Below, piece after piece: positions 9,432 through 15,731 of a stretch of 40,642 nucleotides of DNA (the stretch's first letter is position 1; each line of letters opens with the position of its first letter). Source of the stretch: Streptococcus oralis (GTDB taxonomy: Bacteria; Bacillota; Bacilli; Lactobacillales; Streptococcaceae); NCBI RefSeq assembly GCF_004127215.1, contig NZ_QEWJ01000013.1, positions 1 through 40,642 of the forward strand. Direction: 5' to 3'. A model generated the notes under the pieces. It saw only the letters and a list, made by a program, of their open reading frames with translations. It did no database searches and was not told where the DNA came from. Made by a program: the position numbers and the translations under genes.

Positions 9432-9460
9432 TTGCGGTCAGGGAGCTTTTGTAGTATAAT
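9432..9460 (+). promoter_or_regulatory. araT-recO-plsX-acpP promoter
   Basis: TTGCGG (9432-9437) and TATAAT (9455-9460) are separated by 17 bp. The promoter lies 31 bases before araT and diverges from the YeiH promoter. Confidence 0.75.
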
Positions 9461-9490
9461 AGAAATACGTTTTGAAAGTAGGAGGTATCT

Positions 9491-10660
9491 ATGGACTTAA
9501 CCAAGCGCTTTAATAAACAATTAGATAAGATTCAAGTGTCCTTGATTCGTCAGTTTGACCAGGCTATTTCAGAAATTCCTGGGGTCCTGCGTTTGACCTT
9601 GGGGGAACCTGATTTTACAACGCCAGATCATGTCAAGAAGGCAGCCAAGCGAGCCATTGACCAGAACCAATCCTACTATACAGGGATGAGTGGTCTACTG
9701 ACTCTACGTCAGGCAGCTAGTGACTTTGTTAAGGAAAAATACCAACTGGACTATGCTCCTGAAAATGAAATCTTAGTTACAATTGGGGCGACAGAGGCTT
9801 TATCTGCTACTTTGACGGCTATTTTGGAAGAGGGAGACAAGGTACTCTTGCCCGCTCCTGCCTATCCAGGATATGAGCCGATTGTCAATCTAGTTGGGGC
9901 AGAGATTGTCGAGATTGATACAACTGAAAATGGTTTTATCTTGACTCCTGAAATGTTGGAAAAGGCTATTTTGGAGCAAGGGGACAAGCTCAAAGCAGTC
10001 ATTCTCAACTATCCAGCCAATCCGACAGGAATTACCTATAGTCGAGAGCAGTTGGAAGCTTTGGCAGACGTTTTACGCAAGTATGAGATTTTCGTTGTCT
10101 GTGATGAGGTTTACTCAGAATTGACTTACACAGGCGAAGTCCATGTATCTCTGGGAACTATGTTGAGAGATCAGGCTATTATTATCAATGGTCTATCTAA
10201 GTCTCATGCTATGACAGGTTGGCGTTTAGGCTTTATCTTTGCTCCTGCAGCTTTCACAGCTCAGTTAATCAAGAGTCACCAATATTTGGTTACTGCTGCA
10301 AATACCATGGCTCAACATGCTGCAGTAGAAGCCTTGACCTCTGGTAAAAACGATGCTGAGCCCATGAAGAAGGAATACATCCAGCGTCGAGATTATATTA
10401 TCGAGAAGATGACTGCTCTTGGTTTTGAAATTATCAAACCAGACGGGGCCTTCTATATCTTTGCTAAAATTCCAGCTGGTTACAATCAAGACTCCTTTGC
10501 CTTTCTCAAGGATTTTGCTCAGAAGAAGGCTGTTGCTTTTATCCCTGGTGCTGCCTTTGGGCGTTACGGAGAAGGCTATGTTCGTCTGTCTTATGCAGCC
10601 AGCATGGAAACGATCAGAGAGGCTATGAAACGACTTGAGGAGTACATGAGAGAAGCATGA
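9491..10660 (+). CDS. araT: PLP-dependent aminotransferase (AraT-like)
   Basis: This 389-residue class I/II aminotransferase matches the streptococcal aromatic amino acid aminotransferase, which converts phenylalanine, tyrosine and tryptophan to their 2-oxo acids. Visible features are the N-terminal [18 protein letters not shown] in the PLP pocket, CDEVYSEL, and the PLP lysine in [12 protein letters not shown]. The ATG follows AGGAGG. The stop codon overlaps the recO start (ATGA), so it heads an operon with recO, plsX and acpP. Substrate preference is inferred from family and position only. Confidence 0.85.
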   Translation: MDLTKRFNKQLDKIQVSLIRQFDQAISEIPGVLRLTLGEPDFTTPDHVKKAAKRAIDQNQSYYTGMSGLLTLRQAASDFVKEKYQLDYAPENEILVTIGATEALSATLTAILEEGDKVLLPAPAYPGYEPIVNLVGAEIVEIDTTENGFILTPEMLEKAILEQGDKLKAVILNYPANPTGITYSREQLEALADVLRKYEIFVVCDEVYSELTYTGEVHVSLGTMLRDQAIIINGLSKSHAMTGWRLGFIFAPAAFTAQLIKSHQYLVTAANTMAQHAAVEALTSGKNDAEPMKKEYIQRRDYIIEKMTALGFEIIKPDGAFYIFAKIPAGYNQDSFAFLKDFAQKKAVAFIPGAAFGRYGEGYVRLSYAASMETIREAMKRLEEYMREA

Positions 10661-11427
10661 TTCAGTCTATCACGAGTCAAGGTCTCGTACTCTACAATCG
10701 TAACTTTCGTGAGGATGATAAGCTGGTCAAGATCTTCACCGAGCAGGCTGGGAAGCGCATGTTTTTCGTCAAACACGCGAGTCAGTCTAAATTAGCTCCG
10801 GTTATTCAGCCCTTGGTACTAGCTCGTTTTCTCCTGCGAATCAATGATGACGGACTCAGTTACATTGAGGACTATCACGAGGTGATGACCTTTCCCAAGA
10901 TCAATAGCGACCTCTTTGTCATGGCTTATGCGACTTATGTGGCAGCTCTTGCAGATGTTAGTTTGCAGGATAATCAGCAGGATGCTCCCTTGTTTGCTTT
11001 CTTGAGAAAAACTCTGGAGTTGATGGAAGAGGGCTTAGATTATCAAGTTTTGACCAATATTTTTGAAATTCAAATCTTGACCCGATTTGGAATCAGCCTC
11101 AATTTTAATGAGTGTGTCTTTTGCCATCGGGTTGGTCAGGCCCTTGACTTTTCTTTTAAATATGGAGCCTGCCTCTGTCCAGATCATTACCATGAGGACG
11201 AGAAACGTTGCCATCTGAATCCCAACATCCCTTATCTACTCAATCAATTTCAAGCCATTGATTTTGAGACCTTGGAGACTATTTCGCTCAAGCCTGAAAT
11301 CAAGCAAGAGTTACGCCAATTTATGGATCAACTCTACGAAGAGTACGTAGGAATTCACCTAAAATCAAAGAAATTTATTGATTCCCTAGCCGACTGGGGA
11401 CAATTACTAAAAGAGGAAGACAAATGA
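10657..11427 (+). CDS. recO: DNA repair protein RecO
   Basis: RecO loads RecA onto SSB-coated DNA together with RecR. The 256-residue protein has the N-terminal OB-fold region ([20 protein letters not shown]) and the zinc-binding cysteines in CVFCHRVG and CLCPDH. It overlaps the preceding gene by 4 bases (ATGA) and the following plsX by 4 bases, implying translational coupling. Length and neighbours match pneumococcus. Confidence 0.93.
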   Translation: MIQSITSQGLVLYNRNFREDDKLVKIFTEQAGKRMFFVKHASQSKLAPVIQPLVLARFLLRINDDGLSYIEDYHEVMTFPKINSDLFVMAYATYVAALADVSLQDNQQDAPLFAFLRKTLELMEEGLDYQVLTNIFEIQILTRFGISLNFNECVFCHRVGQALDFSFKYGACLCPDHYHEDEKRCHLNPNIPYLLNQFQAIDFETLETISLKPEIKQELRQFMDQLYEEYVGIHLKSKKFIDSLADWGQLLKEEDK

Positions 11428-12416
11428 AAAAAATCGCAGTAGATGCCATGGGGGGCGATTACGCACCTCAGGCCATCGTTGAGGGGGTCAATCAAGCCCT
11501 AGCTGACTTTTCAGATATTGAGATTCAACTTTACGGAGATGAAAGCAAAATCAAGCAATATCTAACAGCGACAGAGCGTGTCAGCATTATCCATACGGAT
11601 GAGAAAATTAACTCAGACGATGAGCCGACAAAAGCTATCCGTAAGAAGAAAAATGCCAGCATGGTATTAGCAGCCAAGGCAGTCAAGGAGGGAGAAGCAG
11701 ACGCTGTCCTCTCAGCTGGGAACACAGGTGCCTTGTTGGCTGCAGGATTCTTCATTGTGGGTCGTATCAAGAATATCGATCGTCCAGGACTCATGTCTAC
11801 CTTGCCGACTATCGATGGCAAAGGGTTTGACATGCTCGATCTCGGTGCCAATGCAGAAAACACAGCCCAGCACCTCCACCAATACGCTGTTCTAGGCTCC
11901 TTTTATGCTAAAAATGTTCGTGGGATTTCGAAACCACGTGTTGGTTTGCTCAACAACGGAACAGAAAGCAGCAAGGGAGATCCGCTTCGTAAGGAAACAT
12001 ACGACTTGCTAGTAGCTGATGAAAGTTTGAACTTTGTCGGAAACGTGGAAGCGCGTGATCTGATGAATGGCGTTGCGGATGTTGTCGTAACAGATGGTTT
12101 CACGGGAAACGCTGTGCTCAAGTCCATTGAAGGGACAGCCATGGGGATCATGGGCTTGCTCAAAAACGCCATTACAGGTGGTGGCCTTCGAGCGAAGCTA
12201 GGTGCTCTTCTCCTTAAGGATAGTTTGAAAGGTTTGAAAAAACAGCTCAACTATTCAGATGTTGGAGGAGCAGTCTTGTTTGGTGTCAAAGCACCTGTTG
12301 TTAAGACCCATGGCTCAAGTGATGCCAAGGCTGTGTACAGTACGATTCGTCAGATTCGTACCATGCTAGAAACAGACGTAGTTGCCCAAACTGCGCGTGA
12401 ATTTTCAGGAGAATAA
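11424..12416 (+). CDS. plsX: Phosphate acyltransferase PlsX
   Basis: PlsX converts acyl-ACP to acyl-phosphate, which PlsY uses to start phospholipid synthesis; it acts at the inner membrane face. The start [14 protein letters not shown] is the family hallmark, followed by [12 protein letters not shown] and [14 protein letters not shown]. The protein has 330 residues. Its start overlaps the recO stop by 4 bases, and acpP follows 4 bases after its stop, a direct functional link because ACP carries its substrate. Confidence 0.95.
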   Translation: MKKIAVDAMGGDYAPQAIVEGVNQALADFSDIEIQLYGDESKIKQYLTATERVSIIHTDEKINSDDEPTKAIRKKKNASMVLAAKAVKEGEADAVLSAGNTGALLAAGFFIVGRIKNIDRPGLMSTLPTIDGKGFDMLDLGANAENTAQHLHQYAVLGSFYAKNVRGISKPRVGLLNNGTESSKGDPLRKETYDLLVADESLNFVGNVEARDLMNGVADVVVTDGFTGNAVLKSIEGTAMGIMGLLKNAITGGGLRAKLGALLLKDSLKGLKKQLNYSDVGGAVLFGVKAPVVKTHGSSDAKAVYSTIRQIRTMLETDVVAQTAREFSGE

Positions 12417-12420
12417 AAAG

Positions 12421-12657
12421 ATGACAGAAAAAGAAATTTTTGACCGTATTGTAACCATTATCCAAGAGCGACAGGGAGAAGACTTTGTCGTAACAGAGGC
12501 CTTGAGTTTGAAAGACGATCTAGATGCAGACTCAGTGGACTTGATGGAGTTCGTCTTGACGCTAGAAGATGAATTTGGTATCGAAATCAGTGATGAGGAA
12601 ATTGACCAACTTCAAAGTGTGGCAGATGTGGTAGCGATTATTAAAGGTAAGATATAA
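12421..12657 (+). CDS. acpP: Acyl carrier protein
   Basis: This small acidic 78-residue protein carries fatty acyl chains on a 4'-phosphopantetheine arm. The attachment Ser38 lies in LDADSVDLMEF, with Val in place of the usual Leu after the serine, as in the corresponding pneumococcal ACP. The ATG lies 4 bases after plsX. Mitis-group streptococci have a second ACP in the fab cluster, so this copy is the plsX-linked one. Confidence 0.92.
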   Translation: MTEKEIFDRIVTIIQERQGEDFVVTEALSLKDDLDADSVDLMEFVLTLEDEFGIEISDEEIDQLQSVADVVAIIKGKI

Positions 12658-12664
12658 CCAAAAT

Positions 12665-12690
12665 CAACATGCAAGTCATGTTGTTTTTTT
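12665..12690 (+). terminator. Rho-independent terminator after acpP
   Basis: CAACATG (12665-12671) pairs with CATGTTG (12677-12683) and is followed by seven T. It ends the araT-acpP operon and isolates the peptide locus that follows. Confidence 0.85.
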
Positions 12691-12724
12691 GTTTGCAGAA
12701 AAAAGAGAAACTTTTAGTAAAAAT

Positions 12725-12732
12725 TACGAATA
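12725..12732 (+). promoter_or_regulatory. Cin-box (SigX promoter), unit 1
   Basis: TACGAATA is a perfect cin-box, the recognition element of the competence sigma factor. It lies 39 bases before the first tiny gene and directly after the acpP terminator, so it is the most likely promoter of the whole peptide cluster. Confidence 0.8.
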
Positions 12733-12763
12733 AAGAGATGAGAAAGAAAAAGGAGGAATGTTT

Positions 12764-12814
12764 ATGTACATGCCAATCTTGTATCCATGGTTAATCAAGT
12801 GGTTTTTAAAATAA
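12764..12814 (+). CDS. Leaderless 16-residue Trp/Lys-rich peptide, copy 1
   Basis: The predicted product is MYMPILYPWLIKWFLK. The ATG is 7 bases after AGGAGG; an in-frame ATG at 12758 is too close to that site. The peptide is hydrophobic and aromatic with two lysines and no double-glycine leader. Two further copies follow, aligning as M-x-x-P-I-L-x-P-W-x-I-K-W-x-L-K, which argues for a real gene. The function is not recognised. The shape would suit a leaderless antimicrobial peptide, a membrane-active toxin or a short intracellular signal. It lies directly behind a perfect cin-box. Confidence 0.65.
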   Translation: MYMPILYPWLIKWFLK

Positions 12815-12846
12815 AAATGAAACAGTTGTTCATTTTCGAATTGTTT

Positions 12847-12854
12847 TTCGAATA
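12847..12854 (+). promoter_or_regulatory. Cin-box-like motif, unit 2
   Basis: TTCGAATA matches TNCGAATA and lies 41 bases before the second tiny gene, nearly the same spacing as in unit 1 (39) and unit 3 (40). Confidence 0.6.
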
Positions 12855-12887
12855 GATAGGTAAGAGGAAAAGGAAGGAGACTACGCG

Positions 12888-12938
12888 ATGTATTTACCAA
12901 TCTTATTGCCATGGTTTATCAAATGGTATTTAAAATAA
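12888..12938 (+). CDS. Leaderless 16-residue Trp/Lys-rich peptide, copy 2
   Basis: The predicted product is MYLPILLPWFIKWYLK. Eleven of 16 residues are identical to copy 1, and the substitutions are conservative (Leu for Met, Phe for Leu, Tyr for Phe), which suggests selection on the peptide. The ATG is preceded by a purine-rich AAGGAAGGAG site 7 bases upstream. The 50 bases before the start resemble those before copy 3, including a cin-box-like motif, so gene and promoter were duplicated together. Confidence 0.65.
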   Translation: MYLPILLPWFIKWYLK

Positions 12939-12969
12939 ATGAAATTTACCTGTTCATTTTAAATCACTT

Positions 12970-12977
12970 CTCGAATA
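12970..12977 (+). promoter_or_regulatory. Cin-box-like motif, unit 3
   Basis: CTCGAATA differs from the TNCGAATA consensus at the first base only. It lies 40 bases before the third tiny gene. A TGTTCATTTT stretch upstream is shared with unit 2. Confidence 0.45.
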
Positions 12978-13009
12978 GATAAGTGAGAAGAAAAGGAAGG
13001 AGAGAAAAA

Positions 13010-13060
13010 ATGATTTCAGTAATTTATCCAATCTGGTTTTTAAAATGGTTTAAAATCTAG
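13010..13060 (+). CDS. Leaderless 16-residue Trp/Lys-rich peptide, copy 3
   Basis: The predicted product is MISVIYPIWFLKWFKI. It has the same length, two tryptophans and two lysines with nearly the same spacing as the other copies, but the sequence is more diverged. AAGGAAGGAG precedes the ATG. The first double-glycine peptide gene starts 39 bases after its stop with no terminator between them, so read-through from the cin-boxes into the bacteriocin genes is likely. Confidence 0.6.
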   Translation: MISVIYPIWFLKWFKI

Positions 13061-13099
13061 AAGTCGTAAACTAAAAAATAGAAATAAAGGAGAAAAAAG

Positions 13100-13243
13100 A
13101 TGACAAACTTTGACAAAATGGAACAGAGCTTTGTAACTCTTACAGAAGAAGAGTTGATGGATGTGGATGGGGGTTCTGTTACTGCTGTGGTAGTAGGGGG
13201 CATCCTACTTATTGGCGGTATTGCTTGGGGATACTTTATGTGA
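13100..13243 (+). CDS. Double-glycine bacteriocin-like peptide 1
   Basis: The 47-residue precursor has a leader ending LTEEELMDVDGG, the standard ComA/BlpA-type double-glycine signal, and a 22-residue hydrophobic cargo that begins SVTAVVVGG and ends GIAWGYFM. GIAWG is a GxxxG helix-packing motif of the kind found in two-peptide class IIb bacteriocins. The ATG is 7 bases after AAAGGAG. Export and leader removal would be done by a C39 peptidase transporter such as ComA, encoded about 2.5 kb downstream. The exact bacteriocin family was not recognised. Confidence 0.8.
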   Translation: MTNFDKMEQSFVTLTEEELMDVDGGSVTAVVVGGILLIGGIAWGYFM

Positions 13244-13258
13244 TAATAGGAGGATAAA

Positions 13259-13417
13259 ATGAATATGAATAATTTAAATAATTGGCCAGAGTTGACAGAA
13301 GACGAATTGATGAATACTGATGGAGGCGTGATCACATTCGCTACGATTGGTATTGGAGTGACTATTTTCCTTGGCGGTAGATTAATCGGGCAAGATTTAA
13401 AGCGTAGGTTTGGATAA
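13259..13417 (+). CDS. Double-glycine bacteriocin-like peptide 2
   Basis: The 52-residue precursor has a leader ending LTEDELMNTDGG, very like that of peptide 1, and a 29-residue cargo starting VITFATIGIGV and ending in a basic tail, QDLKRRFG. GRLIG is a GxxxG motif. TAGGAGG lies 5-6 bases before the ATG, and a second ATG at 13265 is possible. Only 15 bases separate it from peptide 1, so the two may form a two-peptide bacteriocin. Confidence 0.8.
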   Translation: MNMNNLNNWPELTEDELMNTDGGVITFATIGIGVTIFLGGRLIGQDLKRRFG

Positions 13418-13430
13418 AAAGTGATTAGGT

Positions 13431-13607
13431 ATGAAAAATCGAAAAAATTTAATAGGCGTGCTTTTAATCGGTTTTGGAGCACTCTGCGTTCTAGGTGATT
13501 TAAATGTAATTACCTTTAAGGTTGATCAGTATGTAGGCTCAGAATTATGGATTCCAATCCTTATTTTAATGATGAGTTATTTGGATTCAGGCGAAAACAA
13601 GGTTTAA
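13431..13607 (+). CDS. Small two-TM membrane protein, possible immunity protein
   Basis: This 58-residue protein has two hydrophobic segments, one around residues 7-22 (IGVLLIGFGALCVLG) and one around 39-50 (LWIPILILMMSYL), after a basic MKNRKN start. It lies 13 bases after peptide 2 in the same orientation. Small hydrophobic proteins beside bacteriocin genes are commonly immunity proteins; that role is inferred from position only. GATTAGGT before the ATG is a weak ribosome binding site. Confidence 0.6.
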   Translation: MKNRKNLIGVLLIGFGALCVLGDLNVITFKVDQYVGSELWIPILILMMSYLDSGENKV

Positions 13608-13687
13608 AGAGAACTATTGTTAGCACGTGGGAAATACTATTGAATAGTCATCTTTTAGTTACTATCAATGAAAAAAGAACTAAAAAA

Positions 13688-13798
13688 ATGGAGAAATAAA
13701 CGAAGATTTCAGAAAAATTTTCAGTAATTATTATATCAGCTTCAGGAATAGTAGAGCTTTTGGTTGGAGTAGCTATTGAATTAGCTAGTATTATTTAA
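13688..13798 (+). pseudogene. Decayed small hydrophobic peptide gene
   Basis: The frame reads MEK, a TAA stop, then TKISEKFSVIIISASGIVEL and a hydrophobic tail ending at TAA 13796-13798. A single TTA to TAA change would explain the stop and give a 36-residue hydrophobic peptide. No strong ribosome binding site precedes it. It may instead be non-coding. Otherwise 13608-13816 shows no intact gene. Confidence 0.3.
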
Positions 13799-13816
13799 AA
13801 AGGAGAGAATGGAACA

Positions 13817-13972
13817 ATGAAAAAACTGGATGAAAAATTTGACATCATGACAGAAGTAGACTTATCCGTTACTGAAGGAGGCATCGTTGTTACTACTTCA
13901 ACAGCAATAGCTTGGGGTATTTTAGGAGTCGCTTCTTATATGTATGGGCGTTATCTAGGAAGTAGACGTTAA
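13817..13972 (+). CDS. Double-glycine bacteriocin-like peptide 3
   Basis: The 51-residue precursor has a leader ending MTEVDLSVTEGG and a 29-residue cargo beginning IVVTTSTAIAWG and ending GRYLGSRR, with a GxxxG motif in GRYLG and a basic tail. AGGAG lies about 12 bases before the ATG. The three-codon frame ATG GAA CAA TGA between them overlaps the start, which may couple translation. The basic C-terminus resembles that of peptide 2. Confidence 0.78.
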   Translation: MKKLDEKFDIMTEVDLSVTEGGIVVTTSTAIAWGILGVASYMYGRYLGSRR

Positions 13973-14010
13973 GCTAAAAATTTGGGATAAAGTATGTAGG
14001 GAAATTAACC

Positions 14011-14223
14011 ATGAATCACAACATTAATCTCAATACACTCTTACCTAAATTAGCCACTATATTTCCTTTATTGGCAATCGGCCTGAATCTCGCGCTTCAT
14101 CTGATTCGTACAGGTTCATTAGTATCCTTTGATTGGCAGTGGACTTTAGTTGGTTTGCTTGCTTCGGGCTATTTTGGTATTTTTTGCAGAGATTTGTCAA
14201 AAAATAATCAAAACTATAAATGA
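14011..14223 (+). CDS. Small two-TM membrane protein, possible immunity protein
   Basis: The 70-residue protein has two predicted membrane helices (about residues 14-29, ATIFPLLAIGLNLALHL, and about 44-58, WTLVGLLASGYFGIF), followed by a polar tail. It directly follows double-glycine peptide 3, so it may protect against that peptide. Its TGA overlaps the ATG of the next short gene by one base, showing coupled translation. The family was not recognised. Confidence 0.65.
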   Translation: MNHNINLNTLLPKLATIFPLLAIGLNLALHLIRTGSLVSFDWQWTLVGLLASGYFGIFCRDLSKNNQNYK

Positions 14224-14294
14224 TGAATCTGAATGAAAAGGATTTTGTGCATGTGAATGGCGGAGTTTTTCCGCCTTTCTTATCAGGTAAATAG
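14223..14294 (+). CDS. Very short double-glycine peptide (nine-residue cargo)
   Basis: The 23-residue product has a leader MNLNEKDFVHVNGG and a cargo VFPPFLSGK after the double glycine. The start overlaps the previous stop (TGATGA). A nine-residue product is too small for a pore-forming bacteriocin but would suit an exported signalling peptide or the relic of a truncated bacteriocin. GGAGT for the following gene lies directly after its stop. The reading frame is short, so confidence rests on the leader, the coupling and the context. Confidence 0.5.
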   Translation: MNLNEKDFVHVNGGVFPPFLSGK

Positions 14295-14303
14295 GAGTCT
14301 ACC

Positions 14304-14492
14304 ATGAAAAAAATCTTATTAGGTTTTGCTGAGGGGTATTTTATCGTATCACTCATTATCCACATCGCAACGTATTTGATTTTGAAAAATCCGATCAATA
14401 CCTTGTTTTATCCAGAAACCTATCCAATTCTGCTTGGTCTGTTTTATGTAGGATACAAGTACAAAACAAAAGAAAGTACGATTGGGAATTAA
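14304..14492 (+). CDS. Small two-TM membrane protein, possible immunity protein
   Basis: The 62-residue protein has hydrophobic segments at about residues 12-27 (YFIVSLIIHIATYLIL) and 40-53 (YPILLGLFYVGYKY). The ATG follows TAGGAG with 7-8 base spacing. It lies 9 bases after the short double-glycine peptide gene. The role is inferred from the bacteriocin context. Confidence 0.6.
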   Translation: MKKILLGFAEGYFIVSLIIHIATYLILKNPINTLFYPETYPILLGLFYVGYKYKTKESTIGN

Positions 14493-14516
14493 TGGACCAT
14501 CAGATTGGAGTTTGGG

Positions 14517-14726
14517 ATGAAAGTTGTTCAATTACTAGGAAAAGCTTGGCCAGAGACCACTGTATTGTTTAGCTCGATGGCTTATCTAATTATTAGAATC
14601 GTAGCTGATGTAAACAAGATGCATCTACCTACATGGTTTGAATCTTTTGATATACCTACGATTTCAGTATTCTTGATAATCTTTATCTTACTTTATAGAA
14701 GTGAAGAAAAAGATAATAAACGATGA
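14517..14726 (+). CDS. Small membrane protein, possible immunity protein
   Basis: The 69-residue protein has two hydrophobic segments (about residues 17-30, TVLFSSMAYLIIRI, and 47-60, PTISVFLIIFILLY) and a charged C-terminus. The ATG at 14517 is preferred to an upstream TTG because TTGGAG lies 6 bases before it. It continues the run of same-strand small membrane genes after the bacteriocins. The family was not recognised. Confidence 0.6.
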   Translation: MKVVQLLGKAWPETTVLFSSMAYLIIRIVADVNKMHLPTWFESFDIPTISVFLIIFILLYRSEEKDNKR

Positions 14727-14822
14727 CAACATGAGTCTGATTTCTGTAGCTTCAGTATAAGAGAAATATTGGAGTGTTAGACCAATGAACCATAATCTGC
14801 ATTTAGTGAGGAAGGTGTCTGT

Positions 14823-15058
14823 ATGTTAAAAAAGAAGTGATGTTATTAGGGATGCTTCTACTAGTACGCATTGTACTACCTATCCTGCAAGTTTTAATGG
14901 ACTATAAGCTATTGCCAGGAAAGTACAGTGTAAATTTCATGGAAGTTTCAGACTTGTTCTCTTATCCCCTACTTCTTTTAATCATTTACATAGCGGTAAA
15001 ATATCATACTATCAAGAAAATAACGGCTAAAGAAGGCAATGAGGACGAAAATAACTAA
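14823..15058 (+). CDS. Small membrane protein with start-proximal frame disruption
   Basis: A good ribosome binding site (GAGGAAGG) leads to ATG 14823, but that frame stops after MLKKK. The open frame of 72 residues begins at ATG 14840, inside the overlapping TGATG, and encodes hydrophobic segments MLLGMLLLVRIVLPILQVL and YPLLLLIIYIAV. One extra A in the six-A run at 14828-14833 would fuse the two parts into a single protein. Either an indel has occurred or translation restarts at TGATG. It overlaps the next gene by 20 bases. Confidence 0.5.
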
Positions 15059-15245
15059 GATTTTAAAATCTATTCCTGTATTTATTTTCCTATTTTTGAT
15101 GAATATTTTCATCTTTGGGATATTAGCAACTCTTGGATTTCAAGTAACAATGAGTGAAAATAGTTATATGGTACCCCCAGTGTTTGCGTTTATCGTTTTA
15201 TACGCCATTCACAAAAGAAGAGGGAAAGGTAAGAAATCTGTGTAA
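15039..15245 (+). CDS. Two-TM membrane protein, paralogue A
   Basis: The 68-residue protein has a first helix around VFIFLFLMNIFIFGILAT, a linker with TMSENSYMVPP, a second helix and a basic tail. It is strongly similar to the next gene (15378), sharing FLFLMNIFIF, LATLGFQ and TMSE-SY-VPP. A terminator follows at once, and the same gene-terminator layout repeats, so the two arose by tandem duplication. The function is unknown; immunity is one possibility. Confidence 0.65.
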   Translation: MRTKITKILKSIPVFIFLFLMNIFIFGILATLGFQVTMSENSYMVPPVFAFIVLYAIHKRRGKGKKSV

Positions 15246-15254
15246 TTGAATGAT

Positions 15255-15285
15255 CTAGGCAGGACGCTTGTTCTGCCTAGTTTTT
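15255..15285 (+). terminator. Terminator after paralogue A
   Basis: CTAGGCAGGAC (15255-15265) pairs with GTTCTGCCTAG (15270-15280), with one G-T pair, followed by five T. It is the sister of the terminator at 15577, and the stem differs by compensating changes. Confidence 0.85.
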
Positions 15286-15377
15286 GCCAAAAAAAGTGCA
15301 GTTGAGGTGTTTATTTGGAGTTTTACATATATTTTTGATAAAATAGGTGTAGAAATTAGGAAAGTTGAAGAAAAGAA

Positions 15378-15566
15378 ATGAAGAAGGTTTTAGGATATTT
15401 TTTAGTATTTGTTTTTCTATTTTTGATGAATATTTTCATCTTTAAGATGCTAGCAACCTTGGGATTTCAGCTGACAATGAGTGAAAAGAGTTATATTGTA
15501 CCACCGCTGTTTTCGATTATCGTTTTGTACATGATTGACAAAAGAATTAGGAAGAAAAAGAAATAA
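15378..15566 (+). CDS. Two-TM membrane protein, paralogue B
   Basis: The 62-residue protein is the second copy of the 15039 gene: first helix around FLVFVFLFLMNIFIFKMLAT, then TMSEKSYIVPP, a second helix (SIIVLYMID) and a lysine-rich tail. GTTGAAGAAAAGAA before the ATG is a weak ribosome binding site. Upstream, GCAGTTGAG at about 15299-15307 resembles one half of a ComE site, but a second half at the right spacing is poor. A paralogous terminator follows and then comAB. Confidence 0.62.
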   Translation: MKKVLGYFLVFVFLFLMNIFIFKMLATLGFQLTMSEKSYIVPPLFSIIVLYMIDKRIRKKKK

Positions 15567-15576
15567 ATATATATTT

Positions 15577-15605
15577 TAGGTAGGACGTTTGTTCTACCTA
15601 TTTTT
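15577..15605 (+). terminator. Terminator after paralogue B
   Basis: TAGGTAGGAC (15577-15586) pairs with GTTCTACCTA (15591-15600) and is followed by five T. It separates the peptide locus from comAB. Confidence 0.82.
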
Positions 15606-15619
15606 ATTTAGGGAAAAGT

Positions 15620-15686
15620 GCTGTTCAGGTGCGGATATTGTTTTTTCAGAAATAATTCCCTTATTTCTTCCTTGTTTGGTTAAAAT
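15620..15686 (+). promoter_or_regulatory. ComE-type direct repeat and promoter of comAB
   Basis: Two half-sites, GCTGTTCAG (15620-15628) and TTTTTTCAG (15641-15649), are separated by exactly 12 bases, as in early competence promoters. A -10 TAAAAT (15681-15686) follows with no clear -35, also typical of ComE activation. The second half-site is imperfect. Confidence 0.65.
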
Positions 15687-15731
15687 AATCTTACAAAGTT
15701 TTAAGAGATTATTAGAAAAAAGGAGATGGAT

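Noticed and set aside
12690-13060. ComS/XIP-type competence pheromone genes
   Set aside because: The peptides are short and Trp-rich, but they lack the C-terminal Trp-Trp motif and there is no comR-like gene nearby; kept only as an analogy.
14731-14760. Nine-codon frame MSLISVASV and the nearby 14-codon frame from 14784
   Set aside because: The first has no ribosome binding site. Neither resembles the other peptides, and length alone cannot support them.
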